Of a stretch of DNA of 7,467 nt, positions 1 through 5,720 are shown piece by piece. Positions within the stretch are counted from its first letter, which is position 1. Each line of letters starts with the position of its first letter. The notes beneath the pieces are model-generated. The model did not search any database. It saw only the letters and a program-made list of their open reading frames with translations, and was not told the DNA's origin. The translations under genes were made by a program, and so were the position numbers. The DNA is taken from positions 1-7,467 of the forward strand of contig CALKKN010000119.1 of the NCBI GenBank assembly GCA_937995275.1, given 5' to 3'. The DNA comes from an uncultured Lysobacterales bacterium. Its GTDB lineage: Bacteria; Pseudomonadota; Gammaproteobacteria; Xanthomonadales; SZUA-36.

Positions 1-698
1 TTGACGTTGACGATGGTCGAGCGGTGGATGCGCTGCAGGATGTCGGGGTCGAGCTGGCCCTCGAGCTTCTTCATGGTCATCCGCATGATGTAGGTTTCGC
101 CATCCGCGTGCACGCACATGTAGTCGCCGGCCGCATCGATCCACTCGATATCTTCCTGGTTGACCCAAGTCGTGCGGCTGCCGTCGCGGATGGCCAGCCT
201 GGGCGCTTCCTTCTTCTTCAGGCGATCGACGCCGCGCGCCTTCAGTTCGTGCATGCTGCGCACCGGCTGACCGCTGATCTGGCTGACCAGGTGCAGCAGG
301 GACTTCTTGTGCTCGAGCGCCTGCTTGCGTTCCCGCTGTTCACGCACTCGCTCGAGCGCCTCCGCGAGGCGTTCGTCCTCGATCGGTTTGAGCAGGTAGT
401 CGAGCGCATGGGCTTCGAAGGCCTTGATCGCGTATTCGTCGAACGCGGTGACGAACACGATCGCCGGCATGTCGCCTTCGGGCAGCGCACGCAGGACGTC
501 GAACCCGTCCATGCCGGGCATCTGGATATCGAGAAAAACGAGGTCTGGCTGGTGCTCCCGGATCAGCTTCAGGGCCTCGCGGCCATTGCCCGCCTCGCCG
601 ACGATCTCCACGCCCGGCGCGTCACGCAGGCGGTGCTTGAGGCCGCGCCGGGCCAGCGATTCGTCGTCGACGATGATGGTTCTGAGGATGGTTTCCAT
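1..698 (-). CDS. LytTR-family response regulator (AlgR/LytR type), 3' end cut by window edge
   Basis: Two-component response regulator that receives phosphate from a histidine kinase (not in this window) and binds DNA through a LytTR domain. The start ATG is at 698-696, and 232 codons are readable before the edge. The receiver domain (about residues 5-118) shows the acidic pair D11/D12 in IIVDDE, the phospho-acceptor D57 in FLDIQMPGMDG, T84 in FVTAF and K104 in LLKP, so it looks fully active. A charged, probably helical linker (about 108-132) leads to the LytTR domain, whose strands are seen from about residue 165 (LAIRDG, then WIDAAGDYMCVHADG, then IHRSTIVNV). The usual total is about 240-250 residues, so only a few are missing. 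The ribosome-binding site is weak (GGG, 3 nt before the ATG). It lies 154 bp downstream of the M49 gene on the same strand. The targets cannot be told from sequence; family identity is very secure. Confidence 0.95.
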   Translation of the reverse strand, partial: METILRTIIVDDESLARRGLKHRLRDAPGVEIVGEAGNGREALKLIREHQPDLVFLDIQMPGMDGFDVLRALPEGDMPAIVFVTAFDEYAIKAFEAHALDYLLKPIEDERLAEALERVREQRERKQALEHKKSLLHLVSQISGQPVRSMHELKARGVDRLKKKEAPRLAIRDGSRTTWVNQEDIEWIDAAGDYMCVHADGETYIMRMTMKKLEGQLDPDILQRIHRSTIVNV

Positions 699-736
699 GG
701 ACCCGTTAAAGCATATCATTCCTGTCCATTCACGCA

Positions 737-752
737 ATCGCTTCGGCAGAAG
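737..752 (+). repeat. 16-bp intergenic repeat, copy 1 (ATCGCTTCGGCAGAAG)
   Basis: Exact match to 3151-3166. This copy lies 39-54 nt upstream of the LytTR regulator start codon, in the 154-bp gap between that gene and the M49 gene. The position would suit a regulatory site, but no known factor is recognised. Confidence 0.55.
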
Positions 753-852
753 AAAGGAGTCTCACGAGCTACGGCATTCCGCCGGCGCTTCTTCGCTTTT
801 GGTGAAACCGCACCGGCTGCCTCGCCTGCTCTTCCCTTCTTTCTGTCAGCCG

Positions 853-2958
853 TCAGTTGGAATTCGGAAGGAAGCTGTAGTCCCGTTCGTATTCAACCAT
901 CTGTGCCGGAAAGTCCTCCGGATATTCGATGTTCACGTCGATGATTTCGCCATTTTCTTCCACCGGGACCAGGCGCGGCTGGATAAAGCCCGCATAAGCG
1001 GCGATATCGAGCGGTGCAACCCGGTCGAGGACTTCCTTGTGCATCGCCTGATCGATCCTGACACCGTAAGTTTCGACGAGCGCACTGGCCGCCTCGTAGT
1101 CACCCTCGGACTTGATGCGCTGAATCTCGCGCAGCAACTCACCAAACAGCGTGCGCAGCGCGTCGTAGTCGCGGATCACAAAATAGGTCTTGCCATCCTC
1201 CTCGATTTTTTCGATGACATTCTCCCCGAGACCCTGCTCGTAGGCCCATGCCGCGACGAGCTGCCGGTTACGCATGTGCGCCTGCTCGATATCGTCACCC
1301 AGCTTGATACGCCGCAACTGAAGCTGCAGGCCATTGCGGATGTACTGCTCATATGCAGCCTTGCCCACCTCCAGGGAAGGCATCAGCCCGAGTTCCACCA
1401 GTTTTGGAGCCAAAATGAAATAGAGGGAAACCAGGTCCGCGCGCGCCTCTTCCAGTGTCGAGGAGTAGGTTTTCAGCGTTTCCTTCGGTGTGCCCACGCC
1501 CGGGTTGATCTGCCCGGAGGCGTGCCCGATCACCTCGTGCATGTCGGTGTGGAGCAGGGACTCCAGCGCACCATATTTCGTGGCGCGCTCCTGTTCTTCT
1601 TCGGTGTAGCTGAATTCCTCGACCAGCCCGCTGGCCGCATAGGCAATGTCGTACGATTCCATGATGTTGCCCAAGGTCACCGATTTCGAACCGTGTTCCT
1701 TGCGGATCCAGTTGGCATTGGGGAGGTTGATGCCTATCGGCGTGGAAGGCGCGGCGTCGCCACCCTCGACCACCACGGTGATGACCTTTGCCGAGATTCC
1801 CACCACGTCGTTTTTCTTGTGTTCGTCCATGATGGGCGAATGGTCTTCGAACCACTGCGCCTGTTCGCCGATGGTGGCGATGCGCCGGGTGGCCTCCAGG
1901 TCACGAATGGACACGACCGATTCCCAGGCGCCGCGATAACCCAGGGGATCGCCGTAGACCTCGGTGAAGCCGTTGATCGCGTCGACCCGTGAATCCGTGT
2001 CGGCAACCCAGGCGATGTTGTAGGCGTCGTATTCTTTCAGGTCGCCGCTCCGGTAATAGCCGATGAGCTTTTCAATCCAGGCTTTCTGCCGGTCGTTTTC
2101 CGCTACCGTGGCAGCCTTCTCGAGCCAGTACACAATCTGTTCGAGGGCAGGGCCGTACATCCCGCCGACTTTCCAGGTCCTTTCGTGCAATTCCCCGCCT
2201 TCCTTGACGAGCTGCGAATTCAGACCCCAGGAAATGGGTCGCTCGGGGTCCTCGTCTATTCTTGCGGCGTAAAAGGCAGCGGCTTCGTCCGCGGCGACAT
2301 CCCGATAATAGTTCGTTGCGGAACCTTCCAGCTGATCGATATCCGGCGCCAGGTTGACCTTCTTGGTGTCGGTGACAGTACTGAACATGGGCTCGTTCAA
2401 CGCGGCCAACAAATCGTCGACGGTTTGTCCTTCATCGAGGGGCATGCGCGACGGGTCGCTTTGGCTGGCCAGTTGCGCCAGGGCTGCGGGGCTGAATCCG
2501 GGCATCATCTTGTCCGAGGAATAATGATGGTGGATCCCGTTGGCGAACCAGACGCGCTTCGCATACTCGAGCAGACTGGCAAACTCCGTGCTGTTTCGGT
2601 CGCCCGAGTAGGTGTCGACAATCGCGGACAGCAGCCTCCGAATACGCAGATTGTGCTCGTAGTTCTGGTCATAAATGATGTCGCGCCCCGAGAGTGCCGC
2701 CTGAGACAGGAAATAGACCAGTTTCTTTTCCTGCAGGGAAAGCTCGTCGAAACCCGGCACCTGGTAAGACAGCACCTGGATGTCGGCAAAACGGTCGACC
2801 TGTACCTGGCTGTCAGGCTGCTGATCCCCGGTGTCGGCGCTTTGTTCGACAGCGGTTGCATCGACCGCCGCTGGCTCGTCAGCGCTGCTGGGCGGAGCTT
2901 CGTCACGACCACAGGCGGTGAGCAACAAGGCGGCAGAAAGGGCTATGAGCATTTTCAC
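853..2958 (-). CDS. Dipeptidyl-peptidase III-like zinc metallopeptidase (family M49), lipoprotein
   Basis: A 701-residue M49 metallopeptidase, a family that removes dipeptides from the N-terminus of oligopeptides. The zinc motif HEVIGH is at residues 474-479 (H474 and H479 as ligands, E475 catalytic), and the second motif EEARAD is at 503-508 (E504 the expected third ligand). The short gap between the motifs is like bacterial rather than human DPP III. Upstream, NIAWVADTDSRVDAINGF followed by EVYGDPLGYRGAWES is the typical M49 substrate-cleft segment. The N-terminus is a short lipoprotein signal with lipobox LTAC (C16), followed by an acidic Ser/Ala-rich tether (about 17-55). The enzyme should therefore be anchored in the periplasm or outer membrane, probably for peptide scavenging. 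The GTG start at 2958 is preferred over the ATG two codons later because GGGGA (minus strand, complement of 2966-2970) lies 7 nt upstream of it. No functional link to the divergent operon is evident. Confidence 0.93.
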   Translation of the reverse strand: MKMLIALSAALLLTACGRDEAPPSSADEPAAVDATAVEQSADTGDQQPDSQVQVDRFADIQVLSYQVPGFDELSLQEKKLVYFLSQAALSGRDIIYDQNYEHNLRIRRLLSAIVDTYSGDRNSTEFASLLEYAKRVWFANGIHHHYSSDKMMPGFSPAALAQLASQSDPSRMPLDEGQTVDDLLAALNEPMFSTVTDTKKVNLAPDIDQLEGSATNYYRDVAADEAAAFYAARIDEDPERPISWGLNSQLVKEGGELHERTWKVGGMYGPALEQIVYWLEKAATVAENDRQKAWIEKLIGYYRSGDLKEYDAYNIAWVADTDSRVDAINGFTEVYGDPLGYRGAWESVVSIRDLEATRRIATIGEQAQWFEDHSPIMDEHKKNDVVGISAKVITVVVEGGDAAPSTPIGINLPNANWIRKEHGSKSVTLGNIMESYDIAYAASGLVEEFSYTEEEQERATKYGALESLLHTDMHEVIGHASGQINPGVGTPKETLKTYSSTLEEARADLVSLYFILAPKLVELGLMPSLEVGKAAYEQYIRNGLQLQLRRIKLGDDIEQAHMRNRQLVAAWAYEQGLGENVIEKIEEDGKTYFVIRDYDALRTLFGELLREIQRIKSEGDYEAASALVETYGVRIDQAMHKEVLDRVAPLDIAAYAGFIQPRLVPVEENGEIIDVNIEYPEDFPAQMVEYERDYSFLPNSN

Positions 2959-2965
2959 AGAAGTA

Positions 2966-2970
2966 TCCCC
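2966..2970 (-). promoter_or_regulatory. Ribosome-binding site selecting the GTG start of the M49 gene
   Basis: Read on the minus strand this is GGGGA, 7 nt before GTG (2958-2956) but 13 nt before the in-frame ATG (2952-2950). The spacing favours GTG initiation. Confidence 0.6.
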
Positions 2971-3041
2971 GAAATTTTCAGTGGAAGGCAGCCGGCTATT
3001 TCAACACATCGCAGAGATTCGTGCCACGCCGCACACCAGGG

Positions 3042-3055
3042 CTTGCCCCGGCAAG
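3042..3055. promoter_or_regulatory. CTTGCC-CC-GGCAAG palindrome
   Basis: Two 6-bp inverted arms around a 2-bp centre, 84-97 bp upstream of the M49 start codon on the minus strand. The size and position suit an operator or an upstream protein-binding site, but no regulator can be assigned. It could also be a chance palindrome in GC-rich DNA. Confidence 0.3.
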
Positions 3056-3150
3056 ATAGGCAGCAGCAGCGTGCCATTGAGGAACGGGACGCTCAGGTAG
3101 CTCCGCCAGATCCGTTGTTCGGCGGGCACGTGTGCGCACCACTGGGGGGC

Positions 3151-3166
3151 ATCGCTTCGGCAGAAG
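3151..3166 (+). repeat. 16-bp intergenic repeat, copy 2 (ATCGCTTCGGCAGAAG)
   Basis: Identical to 737-752 on the same strand. It contains a dyad, CTTC-GGCA-GAAG, extended here to a 5-bp stem (GCTTC/GAAGC). Both copies are in intergenic DNA. Confidence 0.55.
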
Positions 3167-3220
3167 CAACAAGTGTAGATGCTGCCCGGCCTCAACGGTC
3201 AAGGCCTCTCAATGCAATTT

Positions 3221-3237
3221 ACTTCGTTTTATGAAGT
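3221..3237. promoter_or_regulatory. Inverted repeat O1: ACTTC-N7-GAAGT (candidate operator)
   Basis: The core arms ACTTC (3221-3225) and GAAGT (3233-3237) are perfect. Taken out to 3216-3242, the arms match at 9 of 10 positions. It is upstream of the promoter candidate for the BMC operon. The same architecture recurs at 3305, 3577 and 3862. The first gene of the operon encodes a winged-helix DNA-binding protein, so autoregulation through these sites is a reasonable inference, not proven. Confidence 0.6.
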
Positions 3238-3277
3238 GAATTACGGCTAAAACCTTCGCCCTACTCCGACCCAGCAC

Positions 3278-3307
3278 TTGACACGGGCTTGCTCCATGCC
3301 TGATACT
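3278..3307 (+). promoter_or_regulatory. Candidate sigma-70-type promoter of the BMC operon
   Basis: A perfect -35 TTGACA (3278-3283), an 18-nt spacer and GATACT (3302-3307, four of six consensus positions) as -10. Transcription would start near 3313-3315, leaving a short leader before the ATG at 3332. The weak -10 and the overlapping inverted repeat O2 fit a regulated promoter. Confidence 0.45.
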
Positions 3308-3321
3308 TCGCAAAATAAAGT
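3305..3321. promoter_or_regulatory. Inverted repeat O2: ACTTC-N7-AAAGT (candidate operator at the promoter)
   Basis: This has the same spacing as O1, with one arm mismatch (AAAGT). The flanks also resemble O1: TACTTCG at the left and a following AAT. It starts 84 bp after O1, which is eight turns of B-DNA, so both would face the same side. It overlaps the candidate -10 hexamer and the expected transcription start, a position suited to repression. Confidence 0.5.
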
Positions 3322-3331
3322 TAATGATGCC

Positions 3332-3754
3332 ATGAACTTTGAGTTTGACGAGATGATCAGCGCTCCGGGCCGCCTAAGCATCCTGGCCGTGCTTGTGCCG
3401 GGCGAACCCGTCTCTTTTCCCCGGATGAAAACAGCAACCGGCCTGTCCGACGGCAACCTGCACGTGCAGACCCGCAAACTGGCCGACGCGGCTTACATAG
3501 AAATCAACAAGATCAAGAAAGGACGGCGTACTGTGACCGAGTTTCGCATCACCGGGCTTGGGCGTGAACGCCTTCGACTTCATGTCATGAAGTTGCAAAA
3601 AATTCTCGCTGAGGAGAAGGGCTTCGGGCAAGCTGCGAAGCCCGCCGGCCAAGCTGCGGACCGCTCCGGGCAGGCCGCAGCAAACTCCGGGCAGACAGCG
3701 CAGCGCCCCAGACGACCCGCTCAGCGCCCTGACGATTCGGCGGTGTGGACATGA
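3332..3754 (+). CDS. Winged-helix DNA-binding regulator (PF13601-like) with heptapeptide-repeat tail
   Basis: A small transcriptional regulator that probably controls the BMC operon it heads. With the start at 3332 it has 140 residues. Residues 3-85 match the winged-helix family that begins with an [18 protein letters not shown] helix. The recognition segment [13 protein letters not shown] is at about 38-50, and the wing, rich in K/R/G, is at 59-74 ([13 protein letters not shown]). No ligand-binding domain is visible. The C-terminal tail (about 97-140) is low-complexity and built of 7-residue units GQAAxxx, probably disordered, and longer than the usual family member of about 100 residues. 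An in-frame ATG at 3296 would add 12 residues. I prefer 3332 because the promoter candidate and inverted repeat O2 would otherwise lie in the coding region, but neither start has a good ribosome-binding site. The stop overlaps the next ATG (ATGA), implying coupled translation. Confidence 0.85.
   Translation: MNFEFDEMISAPGRLSILAVLVPGEPVSFPRMKTATGLSDGNLHVQTRKLADAAYIEINKIKKGRRTVTEFRITGLGRERLRLHVMKLQKILAEEKGFGQAAKPAGQAADRSGQAAANSGQTAQRPRRPAQRPDDSAVWT
3577..3593. promoter_or_regulatory. Inverted repeat O3: perfect 17-bp palindrome inside the regulator gene
   Basis: ACTTCATGTCATGAAGT has 8-bp arms around a single centre base and the same ACTTC-N7-GAAGT core as O1. It falls inside the coding region of the winged-helix protein (the LHVMKL segment), 272 bp after O2. 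It may be an intragenic auxiliary operator or simply a coding coincidence. Confidence 0.45.
3626..3730 (+). repeat. Degenerate 21-bp tandem repeat coding for heptapeptides
   Basis: Four in-frame 21-bp units start at 3626, 3647, 3668 and 3689, encoding [21 protein letters not shown] and GQTAQRP. A decayed fifth unit at 3710 encodes RRPAQRP. Each unit begins GG(G/C)CA(A/G) followed by a two-Ala or Thr-Ala pair. The pattern shows repeat expansion in the tail of the regulator gene, right before the downstream gene starts. Confidence 0.75.
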
Positions 3755-5064
3755 CCGGCCCGAAACGAATCGCGATCGGCGCCGATCATGGCGGGTTCGA
3801 CCTGAAATCCGTCCTGGCCGCCCATTTACGGCAAGCCGGGCACCAGGTGGAGGACGTCGGTACTTCATCCCGTGAAGCTGTCGACTATCCGGTCTTCGCC
3901 CGTACGGTCGCGGAAGCCGTGTCACAGGGCAGGGCGGATCTCGGCATCATGATCGACGGCGCCGGCATCGGTTCCTGCATGGCCGCCAACAAGGTTCCGG
4001 GGGTGCGGGCGGCGCTGGCTTACGATCTGTCGAGCGCGCGCAACAGCCGCGAGCACAACAATGCCAACGTGTTGACCCTGGGCGCCGGGCTGATCGGCGC
4101 CGGGCTGGCGCAGCAGATCGTCGACGTGTGGCTCGCAACCGAATGCACCGAGCCGCGCCATCTGAACCGGGTGGCAATGTTCGGCGGGGAGACCGCGGAC
4201 TTCGACCTGTCCGAGCAGGACATCGAACGGGTCGTGAGCCGGCTGCACCAGATTCTGGGCCCGATGACGAGTGCGCAGTCGAATGGCGCCAGTGTGGGTG
4301 ACAATCCCGAGGCGGCCCGCGAGTTCGTGCGGCTGGGCGCCACCGGCCTGACCACCGTCGCCCCTGTGGAGCGCCCGGGCAGCATCCCCGGCGACCTGGC
4401 GCGCTACATCGACCACACCCTGCTCAAGCCCAACGCGACCGAGGAGCAGATTCGCAAGCTCTGCGCCGAAGCGCTCGAATTCAAGTTCCGCTCGGTGTGC
4501 GTGAACCCGACCTGGACACCGCTGGTGGCCCGGTTGCTGCGCGGCAGCGAGGTGCTCACCTGCACGGTGGTCGGTTTTCCGCTCGGCGCCAACGAGCCTG
4601 CTATCAAGGCCATGGAGGCGCGCCGCGCCATCCGCAACGGCGCCCGCGAGATCGACATGGTGATCAACGTCGGCGCGCTCAGAAGCGGCGACGACGACCT
4701 GGTGCTGCGCGACATCCGCGCCGTGGTCGAGGATTGCGTGGACGGCGGCGCAGTGTGCAAGGTCATCATCGAAACCGCGCTGCTGACCGATGAGGAGAAG
4801 CGGCGCGCCTGTGAACTGGCGCGCGCCGCCCGCGCCCATTTCGTCAAGACCTCGACCGGATTCTCGACCGGCGGCGCCACCGTCAGCGACGTGGCGCTGA
4901 TGGCCGAAGTCGTGCGCGGCGCCGGCATGGAGGTCAAGGCTTCCGGCGGCATCAGCTCCTACAGCGATGCCCGGGCGATGATCGAAGCGGGCGCCACCCG
5001 CCTGGGCGCGAGCGCCAGCATCGGCATCGTGCAGGAGGCAAAGTTAACAAGCGTCAGCGCTTGA
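3751..5064 (+). CDS. RpiB-like sugar-phosphate isomerase / DeoC deoxyribose-phosphate aldolase fusion
   Basis: A 437-residue two-domain enzyme. Residues 1 to about 152 are an RpiB/LacAB-type domain: [13 protein letters not shown] near the N-terminus with D12/H13, the anion-binding loop [13 protein letters not shown] (69-81), H102 in [10 protein letters not shown], and PRHLNRV at the end. The usual RpiB catalytic Cys position (CGTGVG in E. coli) is Asp here (D69), and the mycobacterial-type Glu position is Ser (S75). Residues about 213-437 are DeoC, a class I aldolase: [11 protein letters not shown] around D221, D302 in EIDMVINVG, the Schiff-base Lys K366 in FVKTSTGF, and K396 in VKASGGI. It should cleave deoxyribose 5-phosphate (or a related sugar phosphate) to glyceraldehyde 3-phosphate and an aldehyde, feeding the dehydrogenase at 6397. 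A linker (about 153-212) contains an amphipathic stretch. The ATG at 3751 overlaps the regulator stop; a GTG at 3745 is less likely. The DeoC role is secure; the RpiB-domain substrate is uncertain. Confidence 0.93.
   Translation: MTGPKRIAIGADHGGFDLKSVLAAHLRQAGHQVEDVGTSSREAVDYPVFARTVAEAVSQGRADLGIMIDGAGIGSCMAANKVPGVRAALAYDLSSARNSREHNNANVLTLGAGLIGAGLAQQIVDVWLATECTEPRHLNRVAMFGGETADFDLSEQDIERVVSRLHQILGPMTSAQSNGASVGDNPEAAREFVRLGATGLTTVAPVERPGSIPGDLARYIDHTLLKPNATEEQIRKLCAEALEFKFRSVCVNPTWTPLVARLLRGSEVLTCTVVGFPLGANEPAIKAMEARRAIRNGAREIDMVINVGALRSGDDDLVLRDIRAVVEDCVDGGAVCKVIIETALLTDEEKRRACELARAARAHFVKTSTGFSTGGATVSDVALMAEVVRGAGMEVKASGGISSYSDARAMIEAGATRLGASASIGIVQEAKLTSVSA
3862..3878. promoter_or_regulatory. 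Inverted repeat O4: ACTTC-N7-GAAGC inside the RpiB domain
   Basis: The same spacing as O1-O3 with one arm mismatch (GAAGC). It is coding DNA (the TSSREA segment), 285 bp after O3. It is the weakest member of the set, since one such near-match could occur by chance in a window this size. Confidence 0.25.
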
Positions 5065-5068
5065 GGAG
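5063..5068 (+). promoter_or_regulatory. Strong ribosome-binding site of the BMC-T gene
   Basis: GAGGAG overlaps the stop codon of the upstream fusion gene (TGA at 5062-5064) and lies 8 nt before the ATG at 5077. This near-ideal site should give high shell-protein synthesis. Confidence 0.75.
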
Positions 5069-5076
5069 TTCAATCG

Positions 5077-5715
5077 ATGGTCGATCTGAGAGCTTACGTT
5101 TTTCTGGACTCACTGCAGCCGCAGTTCGCCTCCTTCCAGGCGACGATCTCCAAGGGCTACCTGCCCAAGGTCGGCCAAGCGAGCCTGTTCGTGGAAATTT
5201 CCCCGGGCATGGCCATCAACCAGGTGCTCGACGTGGCGCTGAAGGCGACCGACGTCACCGCCGGCATGCAAATCGTGGAGCGGCACTACGGCATGCTCGA
5301 GGTCCATTCCGAGAGCCAGGCCGACACCCGGCAGGCCGGGCAGGCGATCCTTGATTACCTGGGCCTGCAGGAAGGCGATCGCCACAAGCCGCGCGTGGTC
5401 GCCAACCAGGTGGTGCGCCACCTGGAAGACACCCAGACCATGCTGATCAACCGTTTCCGCCATGGCAACATGATCCTGGCCGGCCAGACGCTGTTCGTGC
5501 TGGAGGTGGAGCCCGCGGCCTATGCCGCGCTGGCCGCCAACGAGGCCGAAAAGGCGGCGGACATCAACATCCTGGAAGTTCGCGCCATCGGCAGTTTCGG
5601 GCGCGTCTACATCGGCGGCGAGGAGCGGGACGTGGTGGTCGCCCACGAGGCGGCCACCCAGGCCATCGAGGCGGTCACGGGCAAGACCGTTACGGGCAAG
5701 ACCAAAGACAAGTAG
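5077..5715 (+). CDS. BMC-T shell protein (tandem-domain trimer, apparently permuted)
   Basis: A microcompartment shell protein of 212 residues with two BMC domains, which assembles into pseudohexameric trimers in the shell facets. Domain 1 covers about residues 1-100 and domain 2 about 105-205. In each domain the segment matching the start of a normal BMC-H fold (domain 1: LFVEISPGMAINQVLDVALK; domain 2: LFVLEVEPAAYAALAANEAE) comes after an extra strand-helix segment instead of at the very N-terminus. That suggests circularly permuted domains, as in some characterised BMC-T proteins. Such trimers often carry larger pores for bigger metabolites or cofactors; whether this one stacks in pairs cannot be read from sequence. 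The tail repeats VTGKTVTGKT and is Lys-rich. The gene starts 12 nt after the fusion enzyme stop. Family assignment is firm; the permutation is inferred. Confidence 0.92.
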   Translation: MVDLRAYVFLDSLQPQFASFQATISKGYLPKVGQASLFVEISPGMAINQVLDVALKATDVTAGMQIVERHYGMLEVHSESQADTRQAGQAILDYLGLQEGDRHKPRVVANQVVRHLEDTQTMLINRFRHGNMILAGQTLFVLEVEPAAYAALAANEAEKAADINILEVRAIGSFGRVYIGGEERDVVVAHEAATQAIEAVTGKTVTGKTKDK

Positions 5716-5720
5716 TTATT

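Larger units (their letters stand above)
2959..3331. other. Divergent intergenic region between the M49 gene and the BMC operon
   Basis: About 370 bp without a convincing gene. Short open frames on both strands (for example 2996-3202 minus and 2831-3100 plus) lack recognisable protein character and ribosome-binding sites. The region is more AT-rich near 3210-3250 and 3300-3330, as expected for promoter and operator DNA. It holds the promoter candidate at 3278-3307, inverted repeats at 3221-3237 and 3305-3321, the palindrome at 3042-3055 and one copy of a 16-bp repeat at 3151-3166. I could not identify a convincing promoter for the leftward M49 gene. Confidence 0.7.

Noticed and set aside
710..737. 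Promoter for the LytTR regulator (minus-strand TTGCGT, 16-nt spacer, TATGCT)
   Set aside because: Weak hexamers, and the implied transcription start would leave only about 5 nt before the ATG. Not good enough to annotate.
699..852. Intrinsic terminator after the M49 gene on the minus strand
   Set aside because: I looked for a stable stem followed by a T-run on the minus strand and found only weak short pairings.
424..1992. Long plus-strand open frame (522 codons) across the LytTR and M49 genes
   Set aside because: It lies antisense to two secure genes, has no recognisable domain and is rich in codon-shadow residues. GC-rich DNA routinely gives such antisense frames.
2185..3234. Plus-strand open frame of 349 codons from the M49 gene into the intergenic region
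   Set aside because: Mostly antisense to the M49 gene, including its signal peptide, with no domain visible.
3278..3331. Upstream starts for the winged-helix gene (TTG at 3278, ATG at 3296)
   Set aside because: They would place the promoter candidate and inverted repeat O2 inside the gene, and the family fold begins just after the ATG at 3332. ATG 3296 remains possible.
3745..3750. GTG at 3745 as the start of the RpiB-DeoC gene
   Set aside because: The ATG at 3751 forms the classic ATGA overlap, and the family N-terminus begins a few residues later.
3922..4839. Minus-strand open frame of 305 codons inside the RpiB-DeoC gene
   Set aside because: His/Ala/Gly-rich shadow of a well-conserved enzyme gene, with no family character and no ribosome-binding site considered convincing.
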